From the NCBI GenBank assembly GCA_021831005.1, contig JAKBNO010000098.1:1-7791 (forward strand): 7,791 bases of DNA. The letters run 5' to 3'. The notes under the pieces were generated by a model that did not search any database, was not told the DNA's origin, and was given only the letters and a program-made list of their open reading frames with translations. Positions 1 through 6,367 of this stretch are shown one piece after another; position 1 is the stretch's first letter, and each line of letters opens with the position of its first letter. The DNA comes from Thermoplasmata archaeon. GTDB taxonomy: Archaea > Thermoplasmatota > Thermoplasmata > Thermoplasmatales > GCA-001856825. The translations under genes were made by a program, and so were the position numbers.

Positions 1-260
1 AGTTTCTCATTCGGCCTGTAGAACTTGCTTGCAACTATCCTCTGATGATTCTCGTCATAGGCATAGACCGTGGAAAGGTCTTCATCTTCCGTTATTTCAT
101 GGCTCCCATCACAAAATGGTTTGTTGTTAGAAAGACCACATCCACAGAATTCGACTTCAAATTCCAATAGCTTGGAGTTAGAATCCACTTTTTCCGCACC
201 TTCAATGTCCCCGATCTTTACCCTATATGGTCCAGTCCTTTCGTGAATTATTATACGCAT
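1..260 (-). CDS. CDGSH-type iron-sulfur protein (C-terminus cut by window edge)
   Basis: Eighty-six codons are visible from ATG at 260 down to base 1, with no stop, so the C-terminus lies outside. The signature is exact: C39-G-C41, S44, P48, C50-D51-G52-S53-H54, the canonical C-X-C-X2-S-X3-P-X-C-D-G-S-H motif. In this family (mitoNEET-like and prokaryotic relatives) the three cysteines and one histidine hold a redox-active, acid-labile [2Fe-2S] cluster. There is no signal or membrane segment in the visible part, so it is probably cytosolic. The first 38 residues form a short beta-rich lead-in, as in small prokaryotic CDGSH proteins. One motif is visible, and a second could lie beyond the edge. 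A T-rich box about 25 bases upstream suggests a leaderless transcript. Family assignment is very secure, but the physiological partner cannot be inferred. Confidence 0.93.
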   Translation of the reverse strand, partial: MRIIIHERTGPYRVKIGDIEGAEKVDSNSKLLEFEVEFCGCGLSNNKPFCDGSHEITEDEDLSTVYAYDENHQRIVASKFYRPNEK

Positions 261-280
261 GACTGCTAACTTAAGCAAGA

Positions 281-288
281 TTAAAAAA
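281..288 (-). promoter_or_regulatory. Archaeal box A (TATA-like) for the CDGSH gene
   Basis: On the minus strand this reads TTTTTTAA, centred about 25 bases upstream of the ATG at 260. That is the expected distance for transcription to begin at the start codon. No Shine-Dalgarno-like sequence lies before the ATG, which supports a leaderless message. Confidence 0.5.
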
Positions 289-566
289 TCTTACCGTTGT
301 AGTAGCTGCTTTTTAACACTATTCCCTTCCCCCGGAACTTCTGTCACTCTAAGAAAATATGCATTCCTGTTTCCATAAGATTAGTAGGCGTCAAAAACGA
401 AGCAGAACTAAGTGTTTGCTTGCATCCCCAGCCAAGAGTAAATCAACAGAGCAAGACAGTCACTGAATTTGTAGTTGTAATTTTCACTCTATCTGTGACC
501 TGTAGTATCAGCTGGCAATCCGTTTCCTTCAATTGTTACAGGTTATTTCCAACGGTCGGGCAGAAT
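289..566. other. Intergenic stretch with no supported gene
   Basis: I see no convincing gene on either strand here. A plus-strand reading frame beginning at 420 lacks a promoter box and any family signature. Its product is rich in S, T, V and F with no recognisable motif, as expected of a chance frame. No tRNA-like cloverleaf, CRISPR-like repeat or strong hairpin was noticed. The region separates the CDGSH promoter from decayed-looking sequence downstream of the broken DUF488 gene. Confidence 0.5.
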
Positions 567-707
567 TCAATCAATGTCTTTGTCGCCATATTCTCTTTCC
601 AGGTCAAAATTGAAGAGCACTTTGCCGCTCCATCTCTTCAGGCTCTGGTCAGAAACTAAGATCACATCATCCGAATCCAGAAGAATTGCGTATGGTGCAA
701 AAGGTTT
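567..707 (-). pseudogene. Possible decayed coding remnant (about 46 codons, no start)
   Basis: Read on the minus strand, this stop-to-stop frame gives a protein-like stretch: KPFAPYAILLDSDD followed by a mixed charged and hydrophobic tail ending GDKDID before TGA. It has no ATG or TTG start, and it is preceded in frame by TAA and TAG at 713-708. Composition (alternating hydrophobic beta-like runs and charged residues) resembles real coding sequence more than the plus-strand frame that overlaps it. It follows the broken DUF488 gene in the same orientation, so it may be the tail of another decayed gene. I do not recognise a family. A chance open frame of this length is quite possible. Confidence 0.2.
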
Positions 708-727
708 CTATTACGGCGTCCTACACT

Positions 728-1073
728 TCAGAGTAACTTTTCAACATACAGTTTCAAGGCGACTGCATTATTGATGTCCTCGACTTTGCTGGAGTAGAGA
801 AATATTACATCATTCTTTTTGCACAAATCAAGCAACTCATCAGTGAGTGGGTTCTTGTCAAGTTCCTTGAAATATCTTCTCTTGAATTCATCCCACTTTT
901 CAGGATCATGCAAATACCATTTTTCTCAGTTCATCCGTGGGTGCAATTTCCTTCATCCACTTATCCAGTTTAAGTTTCTCTTTTGTGATACCTCTTGGCC
1001 AGAGTCTATCAACCAGAATCCTGTACCCCTTTGACTTAGAAGTCTCGTTATAGATTCTTGAAATGGTTATCAC
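728..1073 (-). pseudogene. DUF488-family gene broken by a single-base frameshift
   Basis: From GTG at 1073 the frame reads VITISRIYNE, then GYRILVDRLWPRG, the hallmark start of DUF488 (YeaO-like) proteins. After 51 codons it hits a run of five A residues (T5 on the plus strand at 920-924), shifts, and stops after four more codons. Dropping one A restores W-Y-L-H-D-P-E-K-W and a second half ending VEKLL before TGA at 728-730, giving about 114 residues, the usual family length. The second half carries the usual family features: HDPEKWDEF, then RYFKEL, then a VIFLYSSK strand. Function of the family is not established. The GTG start aligns well with the usual family N-terminus. The gene could be a true pseudogene, a strain-specific indel, a sequencing error, or a site of +1 frameshifting. 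Everything except the one base looks intact. Confidence 0.85.
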
Positions 1074-1096
1074 TCCCGATCGATTGAAAAAGAGTT

Positions 1097-1105
1097 GATA
1101 ATATC
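1097..1105 (-). promoter_or_regulatory. Possible box A for the DUF488 gene
   Basis: The minus strand reads GATATTATC, centred about 28 bases upstream of the GTG at 1073. The spacing suits a leaderless archaeal promoter, though the box is a poor match to the consensus. If real, the promoter has survived although the gene is frameshifted. Confidence 0.3.
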
Positions 1106-1154
1106 TTCTCCAAAAATCTGAAAACGACTTTTTTTATATTTTAGTGTGGAAAGA

Positions 1155-1161
1155 TTTATTA
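1155..1161 (+). promoter_or_regulatory. Box A for the GT2-nucleotidyltransferase pair
   Basis: TTTATTA is centred 26 bases upstream of the ATG at 1184, preceded by purine-rich GAAAGA that could serve as the BRE. No Shine-Dalgarno is present before the ATG (CTCTAGAG), so the transcript is probably leaderless. The same heptamer at the same distance precedes the gene starting at 6361 on the other strand. Confidence 0.6.
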
Positions 1162-1183
1162 AGCACGCTTTAAGTCTCTAGAG

Positions 1184-1924
1184 ATGGACTCCAGTCTCTC
1201 TCTCAGTGTAATAACTGCTACCCTCAATGAGCGGGGGAATGTATCGCAGTTTGTTGACAGAGTGAAGAAGGTAGTCGGAAAATGGCCGCACGAGATTATT
1301 GTAGTTGATGACAACAGCAGTGACGGAACGATAGAATTGTTAGAAAAAATTTCTCTCAGTAATCCGAACGTGAGGATAATAGTAAATTCACAAAGGGAGG
1401 GGCTCTTAAAATCTAACCTGAGGGGGCTAAAGGAATCAAGGGGAGGGATCAAGATAGTGATGGATGCAGATCTTCAACATCCCCCAGAGATGATCGGAAA
1501 CATAGTGAGCAGCCTTGAAAGGGGGCAAGACTTTGCCGTCATGAGCAGGTTTGTACACGGCAGTCAAATCTATAACAGGAACCCGTACAGGGAATATGCC
1601 ACTTCACTAGCAATCTCACTTTGTCACCGGATAGTTCCACAGACGAGAAAATTCAAGGATCCCATATCTGGCTTCTTTGCAATCAACGCGAACATTAAGG
1701 TACCCTACGAAAAGCTGTACGATTTATTTGGAAACCAGAGGGGCTACAAGATTCTTGTACCTATAATAGCCAACAATGTGAAGAAAAAGATTGTCGAGTT
1801 GCCCTACTATTTCGGTAACAGGTGCTGGGGCGTGTCTAAGATAGGTATGGAAAATCTCCTGATTCCTAGATACCTGACCGAACTAAGTCAGTATCACAAC
1901 CTATTCAAAGAGAGCGTGTCCTGA
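1184..1924 (+). CDS. GT2 family glycosyltransferase, dolichol-phosphate mannose synthase-like
   Basis: The 246-residue protein carries the GT-A fold signatures of the DPM1-like branch of GT2: a nucleotide-binding strand ending VVDDNSSDGT (residues 40-49), the metal/nucleotide-sugar motif DADLQHPPE (94-102), an acceptor-side DPISGFF (159-165), and a late R-C-W-G-V-S-K-I element (213-220). Such enzymes transfer a sugar from a GDP- or UDP-sugar to a polyprenyl phosphate on the cytoplasmic face of the membrane, feeding GT-C enzymes on the outside. No C-terminal membrane segments follow, so it resembles the short, soluble or membrane-associated DPM1 type. Donor and acceptor cannot be read from sequence. 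The stop TGA is directly followed by the ATG of the next gene, indicating co-transcription, and a convergent GT-C gene lies just beyond. Confidence 0.9.
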   Translation: MDSSLSLSVITATLNERGNVSQFVDRVKKVVGKWPHEIIVVDDNSSDGTIELLEKISLSNPNVRIIVNSQREGLLKSNLRGLKESRGGIKIVMDADLQHPPEMIGNIVSSLERGQDFAVMSRFVHGSQIYNRNPYREYATSLAISLCHRIVPQTRKFKDPISGFFAINANIKVPYEKLYDLFGNQRGYKILVPIIANNVKKKIVELPYYFGNRCWGVSKIGMENLLIPRYLTELSQYHNLFKESVS

Positions 1925-2554
1925 ATGGAATCAGCAAGGGATAGAAAGATCAGGGAGGCAGTGGAATTCTTTTCGCGAATAAAAGTCGGAAATTCCTCTT
2001 TTATAGGAATAAGCGGGTCCGTATCCTATGAACCAAGGGAGGAAGACGACATAGACATCTTCTTGATCGCTAAGAATAACCGTCTTTGGATTTCAATTCT
2101 AGAGGTTCTCATTTTCAGGAGAATATACAAGTTCAACGATCTCTGTCTGTCCCTTTGTATGGACGAAGCATATGCAACGTCATATTTTGCAGATCTGAAG
2201 GAAAGCATTGCCGTCAAGGATTCCATCCACGTGGTTCCAATTTCGGGTGAACGTTACTTTAAGAGTCTGATAATGCAGTCTAGCATCATTTCGAGGAAGC
2301 TGAATGAAGAGGGTCGTGTAAATATCGCTAAAGACACACAAAAAGATCCGTCATTCAATCCTCTCGAGTTTCTGGCATTTGTTTTTGTGGCGACATGGAT
2401 AAACATAAGGGCAATCATCACAAGCAAGTCAAATCCGCAAAATGGGGAAGGCTCTTTCAACACGATATTCTCCCTTCATACCTGCTATTTCAATACGGAA
2501 AAGTACAGAATTCTGAACGACAATTACATGAGAACAGAAGCGACTCCGGAGTAA
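1925..2554 (+). CDS. Nucleotidyltransferase-fold protein (Pol beta superfamily-like)
   Basis: The 209-residue product has the minimal nucleotidyltransferase motif: G28-I-S-G31-S32 on the first strand and turn, followed by D42-I-D44-I-F, the metal-binding Asp pair. A third acidic residue cannot be placed with confidence. Residues 147-165 (LEFLAFVFVATWINIRAII) form one hydrophobic helix that may sit in the membrane. Family members of this kind occur as stand-alone genes beside glycosyltransferases in archaea; their substrate is generally unknown. The ATG abuts the TGA of the GT2 gene with no spacer and no Shine-Dalgarno, so translation is probably coupled. The end lies nine bases from the end of the convergent GT-C gene. 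An antitoxin-like MNT role is a possible alternative but no HEPN partner is present. Confidence 0.7.
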   Translation: MESARDRKIREAVEFFSRIKVGNSSFIGISGSVSYEPREEDDIDIFLIAKNNRLWISILEVLIFRRIYKFNDLCLSLCMDEAYATSYFADLKESIAVKDSIHVVPISGERYFKSLIMQSSIISRKLNEEGRVNIAKDTQKDPSFNPLEFLAFVFVATWINIRAIITSKSNPQNGEGSFNTIFSLHTCYFNTEKYRILNDNYMRTEATPE

Positions 2555-2563
2555 TGCTTAGTG

Positions 2564-4306
2564 CTATTTGGCAAAGATGGTTCTCCTTACAAATCTGAAC
2601 TCCCTCTTCTGAGCCACCATCAGAATTGTCGTTATTGCGCTCAGTGTGAAGGCTGTAACCAGAGGGAGTATGAATAGGTTGGATGACGTTATCCAAGTCC
2701 TGAGTGCTTCCTGTTGACCCAGAGAAGAAGCGAAGTAGCTCAAGGATAGGCTGGGAACTATGAAGTAAGCGAATGAGTAGTTCAGCAGTATGAATAAGAA
2801 CGGGTATACTGAGAAGACTACGTAATTCCAAAGGTCCCTGTTTATCAGGAAGAGTGGAATAAGGACTATGAAGTACTGAGGATCAACAAAATTGTAGGTT
2901 AGGAAGAAGAACATGAATTCCACGATTAGGTAATTCACTATGTTTCCCCTCCTAAGGTAGTAGACAATTGAGATAATGACTAGGAATGGAAGAAATGTGT
3001 AAAGGAAGATGGATGGAAAATGAACGATTCCCAATTTTGAAACAATTATCTGCCACGTCAATCCCTGGGCGTTGAACACCCCATTAAAAGTGTTTGTCGA
3101 TCTGCTATAAACGAGAGTCTCGAGATCTTTGACAAAATTCCCCGTATAGAGGTAGATGAAGAGCGCAGGCAGGGATGACAGGACCGCAATTCCAAGGTCT
3201 CTTATTCTGTTCTTGCTTTCTATCAGGATAAGGGGGAAAATGAAAATTGGGAAGATCTTAATCCAGAATCCCAAAACAGACGCAAGAACGGCCAGATCAC
3301 TCCTCCCCTTCTGAAAGTAAAACACGGACAGAAGGAGAAATACTGACGCAATAATGTCCAGTTGTCCCCATACCACTCCAATCAACATCACAAAAGGACT
3401 CAGCAACCATATCTTTGTGAGGTTGTATGGTAGATTGAATTTCTTGAGAAGGATATAATAAATAGCGAGTACAGAGATGACCATTGGAAGCTTCGCAAGA
3501 AGGTAGTATACCGGCAACGACCGGGGAACAAATGCCATCCAAGCCTCGTAGTAGTTGAAGCTCAAACCTGGGAAAATGAGCGAGTGGGATGTGGGAATTG
3601 CAGTATGGGTGATGGCTCCAGACAGCCAATCCGCAATGACAGACCAGATCAAGTAATAGGGAGGATACGTCCACTTCAGCTCCCCCGGGATGTTGTGAGA
3701 TTGAATGAATGGATTGGCTCCTGAAAGAATGTGAAATCCACCAGTAATCATGAAGAACATGTCGAACCTATGTCCTAGAAATGCCGAAAGAACCAGGAAT
3801 GAAACAGCTACTGGTATGGTCCACAGTCTGGACTTGAAGGGAGCTAAGTAGACTCCTGTAAGGAACAGAATAAATGAGGACAAGAGTGAAAGCTCTCCGA
3901 TAAGTGGCAGGGGAGATGGCTTCACAGCAATTGAAACTGTAATGATCTGGCTGCCTATCGTCACGAAGAAATTCTCAGTTTGAAAAGTCTTGTTCGGGTG
4001 AAGACTGAAATAGAATGAGAAATAGGACACGTTGTGGAATGTCCTGGTGAATACGGACAGATGGGTAGAATTCACCTCGGTCACCGATACCTGAACGACG
4101 CTTTGAACACTCTTGAGAGTAACCGAGGCAAAGGCTGATGGACTGTACCACAGGAAGTTGTGGATATAGAGAACTGACGGGGTGATGCTGAGGTCACCGC
4201 CATTAAAAGAATATTGTTCCAGTTGCTGCGGGGGGACGTTTACGGAAAGAGAGAAGGCTACCACGAAAAGTAGTATGGCTATTACTATCAGGGAATAGAA
4301 TTTCAT
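2564..4306 (-). CDS. GT-C fold polytopic membrane glycosyltransferase
   Basis: From ATG at 4306 the product is 580 residues with many hydrophobic helices. The order is signal anchor (about 4-22), an outward beta-rich region (about 23-130) with several N-X-S/T sequons, then a membrane core. Core landmarks are typical of GT-C enzymes (GT39/GT87/DUF2029-like): H-R-F-D182 at the start of the first outer loop (catalytic-base position), SGANPF (195-200), WTYPPYY (212-218), WGQLD (313-317), an FWIK350IFP helix, and DPQYF (475-479). Such enzymes take lipid-linked sugars and add them to glycans or proteins outside the cell. The neighbouring GT2 gene could supply the donor (inference). An in-frame GTG at 4339 would add 11 polar residues; I prefer the ATG because the anchor then begins at residue 3 and AAAGG precedes it. 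Donor and acceptor are unknown. Confidence 0.85.
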   Translation of the reverse strand: MKFYSLIVIAILLFVVAFSLSVNVPPQQLEQYSFNGGDLSITPSVLYIHNFLWYSPSAFASVTLKSVQSVVQVSVTEVNSTHLSVFTRTFHNVSYFSFYFSLHPNKTFQTENFFVTIGSQIITVSIAVKPSPLPLIGELSLLSSFILFLTGVYLAPFKSRLWTIPVAVSFLVLSAFLGHRFDMFFMITGGFHILSGANPFIQSHNIPGELKWTYPPYYLIWSVIADWLSGAITHTAIPTSHSLIFPGLSFNYYEAWMAFVPRSLPVYYLLAKLPMVISVLAIYYILLKKFNLPYNLTKIWLLSPFVMLIGVVWGQLDIIASVFLLLSVFYFQKGRSDLAVLASVLGFWIKIFPIFIFPLILIESKNRIRDLGIAVLSSLPALFIYLYTGNFVKDLETLVYSRSTNTFNGVFNAQGLTWQIIVSKLGIVHFPSIFLYTFLPFLVIISIVYYLRRGNIVNYLIVEFMFFFLTYNFVDPQYFIVLIPLFLINRDLWNYVVFSVYPFLFILLNYSFAYFIVPSLSLSYFASSLGQQEALRTWITSSNLFILPLVTAFTLSAITTILMVAQKREFRFVRRTIFAK

Positions 4307-4352
4307 CCTTTGACGATCGATTGTATGCTCCTTCAACACGCACTTCCTAGCG

Positions 4353-4363
4353 AATTGATTAAT
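4353..4363 (-). promoter_or_regulatory. Possible box A for the GT-C gene
   Basis: The minus strand reads ATTAATCAATT, the most AT-rich stretch in the 4340-4482 gap. Transcription about 26 bases downstream would begin near 4332, giving a short leader of about 25 bases before the ATG at 4306. The match is weak. Confidence 0.25.
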
Positions 4364-4374
4364 GTGCAGTGCAC
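4364..4374. promoter_or_regulatory. Short perfect inverted repeat GTGCA-G-TGCAC, possible operator
   Basis: Two five-base arms flank one central base directly upstream of the putative box A of the GT-C gene. Position suits a regulator site, but an 11-base palindrome can occur by chance and there is no second copy in the window. Confidence 0.2.
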
Positions 4375-4482
4375 GTAATCGCGCAATACAGTTAGTATTC
4401 GGTGCGATGTAATAACCACTGGAACCACGCTAAAATGCGACACGAAGAGAGCTATTAACCTTTGTCGAACATATTTGCTTTA

Positions 4483-5586
4483 TCATTCGAACGTGACCGG
4501 ACCCGTCTTCTTATAGACAAAAATCACATAGTCAGACACCGCCCAAATCAGGGGGAAGCCTCCAACCAACTCATCTAAGAATCGCACAAACCTCAATCTC
4601 TCTGCTAATCCAATCAGACGTTTATAAGTGTAGGGTGGAAGAATGGAACATACCCCTCTCTTGTATTGGTTTCTCATCCCTTTCAGTTTGTCGAAAAAGT
4701 CTGGCGTTCTCGGGAATGAGATCGTGTTGTATCTACTGTCGTTCACTGTCAACCACCCTGCAACTCTTTCCCTAATGTACTTTCCTCTATTCTGAAATAA
4801 ACTCAACAATAGGTCTAGCATGCCATATCTGTTCATGAATGAACCAATGAAGAAGCCACCAACTTTAAGATCATCGTCGAGAATACGAGCTATAGCGGGC
4901 AGGCTTTCAATATTCAGATATCCATAACTTGAAAAGACTATGTCATAGACCCCATGAAACTCACTATTATTTTTTTGCAGGATCCAACGAATGTTGTTTC
5001 CGTCTTTCTCGTGAATCTCTCTCGACCTCTTGAGTGCAATCTCTGACACATCAATCTCCGTCACATCTACTCTCCTTTGAATTCTCAATGTTTCGGAATC
5101 AGGACCGCAACCTAGATCCAGGATTGAATTGTCATCTCTCGCATACCTGTCAAGAACTCTGGCTGTTTGTTCTCTCATGTACTTTTGAACCCAGTTTGAA
5201 TTTGTCTCAGCAAGATACTTGTCAATAGTTCTATCAAAAACCGCACCCAGTATTTGGCTGTCGTATCTAGGCTCGTCTTCAACTTGTTCAAACAATACAA
5301 CCTCATTGCAACCATTGAAGTATCTATCAAAGTGTTCCTGACCGTATTTATCGACAAACAACTTTGCATAATCCTTGACCCCGTCAAAAGAAGCCTTCAA
5401 AGTGGTTGAGTTCATTCTTGCATAGGGAAAGAGCCTCAGTTCCTCTATCCAACCTCCAGTGGGTATAACTACGATCCTTTCATTCTTTGTAACATAGTTT
5501 AGCTTGAGATCTCTTTGGTATGGCCCCGCAATCGTTATCTTAAGGTCGAAGTTACTAGACTTTTTGGAAGACAAATAGAGTCTCAT
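4483..5586 (-). CDS. Class I SAM methyltransferase with a novel N-terminal region
   Basis: The 367-residue protein has its SAM-binding core in the second half: motif I SILDLGCGP (154-162), acidic ribose-binding loop E177-I-D179, IVFSSYGYLN at the motif IV position (216-225), and VGGFFIGSF (242-250). Residues 1-110 precede the normal methyltransferase start and match nothing I recognise (beta-like TITIAGPYQ-style strands, then PTGGWIEELRLF). Motif I ends G-C-G-P-D, lacking the usual third glycine. The ATG overlaps the end of the upstream gene by 32 bases, and the two share GGFFI-x-S-x2-N-R and a C-terminal V-F-V-Y-K-K-type ending, so they look like diverged tandem paralogues. Role is inferred only: O-methylation of a sugar or other small acceptor beside glycosyltransferases. 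The start could be later (M58), but the frame stays protein-like from 5586. Confidence 0.8.
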   Translation of the reverse strand: MRLYLSSKKSSNFDLKITIAGPYQRDLKLNYVTKNERIVVIPTGGWIEELRLFPYARMNSTTLKASFDGVKDYAKLFVDKYGQEHFDRYFNGCNEVVLFEQVEDEPRYDSQILGAVFDRTIDKYLAETNSNWVQKYMREQTARVLDRYARDDNSILDLGCGPDSETLRIQRRVDVTEIDVSEIALKRSREIHEKDGNNIRWILQKNNSEFHGVYDIVFSSYGYLNIESLPAIARILDDDLKVGGFFIGSFMNRYGMLDLLLSLFQNRGKYIRERVAGWLTVNDSRYNTISFPRTPDFFDKLKGMRNQYKRGVCSILPPYTYKRLIGLAERLRFVRFLDELVGGFPLIWAVSDYVIFVYKKTGPVTFE

Positions 5587-6361
5587 CTCCGAGATGTTTG
5601 AACAAGGGCAAATCAGTAAAGGCTGTTTCTAGCCTTTTTAAAAAGGAACGCGCACTTTCTGAGTTTATCCTTTCGTAATACGATGGAATAACAAAAATTC
5701 CCAGACCACGCATTTGTTTTAGCTTAAAGCAGGGCGGAACCAGTTTCATGAATTCCGAATCGTAGAAGTAATGTGATTTTATTCCGTTGCCAACGACTTC
5801 CACGATCATTTCTCCACTAAACCTGTTGAAAAGATTACTAAATTTGAAGCGCGCAAGATCAGCGAGAATCTCACCGAGTGAAAATCTATTTCTTATACTC
5901 ACAATAAAAAAACCTCCAATTACCATTACATCTTTCAGCGAATTGAAAAATGTGAGTAGTCGAGGCTCGTTGTTTAAGGCACCGTTAAACGAATATATAA
6001 TCTGGAACGTTCCACTAATCGAACCTATGGAAGAGGCAGGCATCCTTATGCCTCGAAATCTGTCCTCCAAGCCAAGTTGTTTCATCTTGGAAGAAGCAAA
6101 ATCAATCATTCCCTTTGAGATATCTACGCAAGTGAGGTTGCACCCTGTGGATTCCATCACTTTTCTGGCCTCTTCTCCAGTTCCACATCCAATCTCTAGC
6201 ACTTCCCACCCGTTCTTATAACGAAGTACAACAGATTCCACTTCCTTCTCCCTAATTCCAACGTTTATAAAATTTGACTGAATTTTTTCATCATAGATCG
6301 AGGCTGCTTCTGAGAAGACTCTATCCAAGTTATCGTAGTACTCATCGAGACTCTGATCCAC
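5555..6361 (-). CDS. Class I SAM methyltransferase
   Basis: The 268-residue protein starts at GTG 6361. It opens with a helix and FSEAASIYDEKI (16-27), a common N-terminal cap of small-molecule methyltransferases, then motif I VLEIGCGTG (54-62), acidic VDIS (79-82), IIYSFNGALN at motif IV (121-130) and GGFFIVSI (149-156). Motif I is complete, unlike its downstream neighbour. Length and layout fit UbiE/COQ5-like or glycan methyltransferases; the substrate is not readable. A TTTATTA box centred 26 bases upstream fits a leaderless start at the GTG, and lies inside the divergent gene. Its last 32 bases overlap the start of the next methyltransferase, so the two form an operon. No Met occurs before the SAM-binding core that would give a plausible alternative start. 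Confidence 0.87.
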   Translation of the reverse strand: MDQSLDEYYDNLDRVFSEAASIYDEKIQSNFINVGIREKEVESVVLRYKNGWEVLEIGCGTGEEARKVMESTGCNLTCVDISKGMIDFASSKMKQLGLEDRFRGIRMPASSIGSISGTFQIIYSFNGALNNEPRLLTFFNSLKDVMVIGGFFIVSIRNRFSLGEILADLARFKFSNLFNRFSGEMIVEVVGNGIKSHYFYDSEFMKLVPPCFKLKQMRGLGIFVIPSYYERINSESARSFLKRLETAFTDLPLFKHLGDETLFVFQKV

Positions 6362-6367
6362 GAGAAA

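Noticed and set aside
420..774. Two plus-strand reading frames of 79 and 66 codons
   Set aside because: No promoter box at leaderless distance, no recognisable motif, and they overlap each other and a more protein-like minus-strand frame.
1159..1452. Minus-strand frame of 97 codons opposite the GT2 gene
   Set aside because: It lies antisense to a clear GT2 coding region with complete family motifs and is a shadow of it.
1078..4320. The 10-mer CAATCGATCG just upstream of both the DUF488 start and the GT-C ATG
   Set aside because: Shared 10-mers are expected many times by chance in a window this size, and there is no longer flanking match.
4465..4492. Repeated TCGAAC 22 bases apart around the stop of the 367-residue methyltransferase
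   Set aside because: Six-base repeats are common by chance, they lie at a gene end, and no promoter follows closely.
5787..6221. Plus-strand frame of 144 codons inside the 268-residue methyltransferase
   Set aside because: It is antisense to a complete SAM-binding core, and its product shows no domain of its own.
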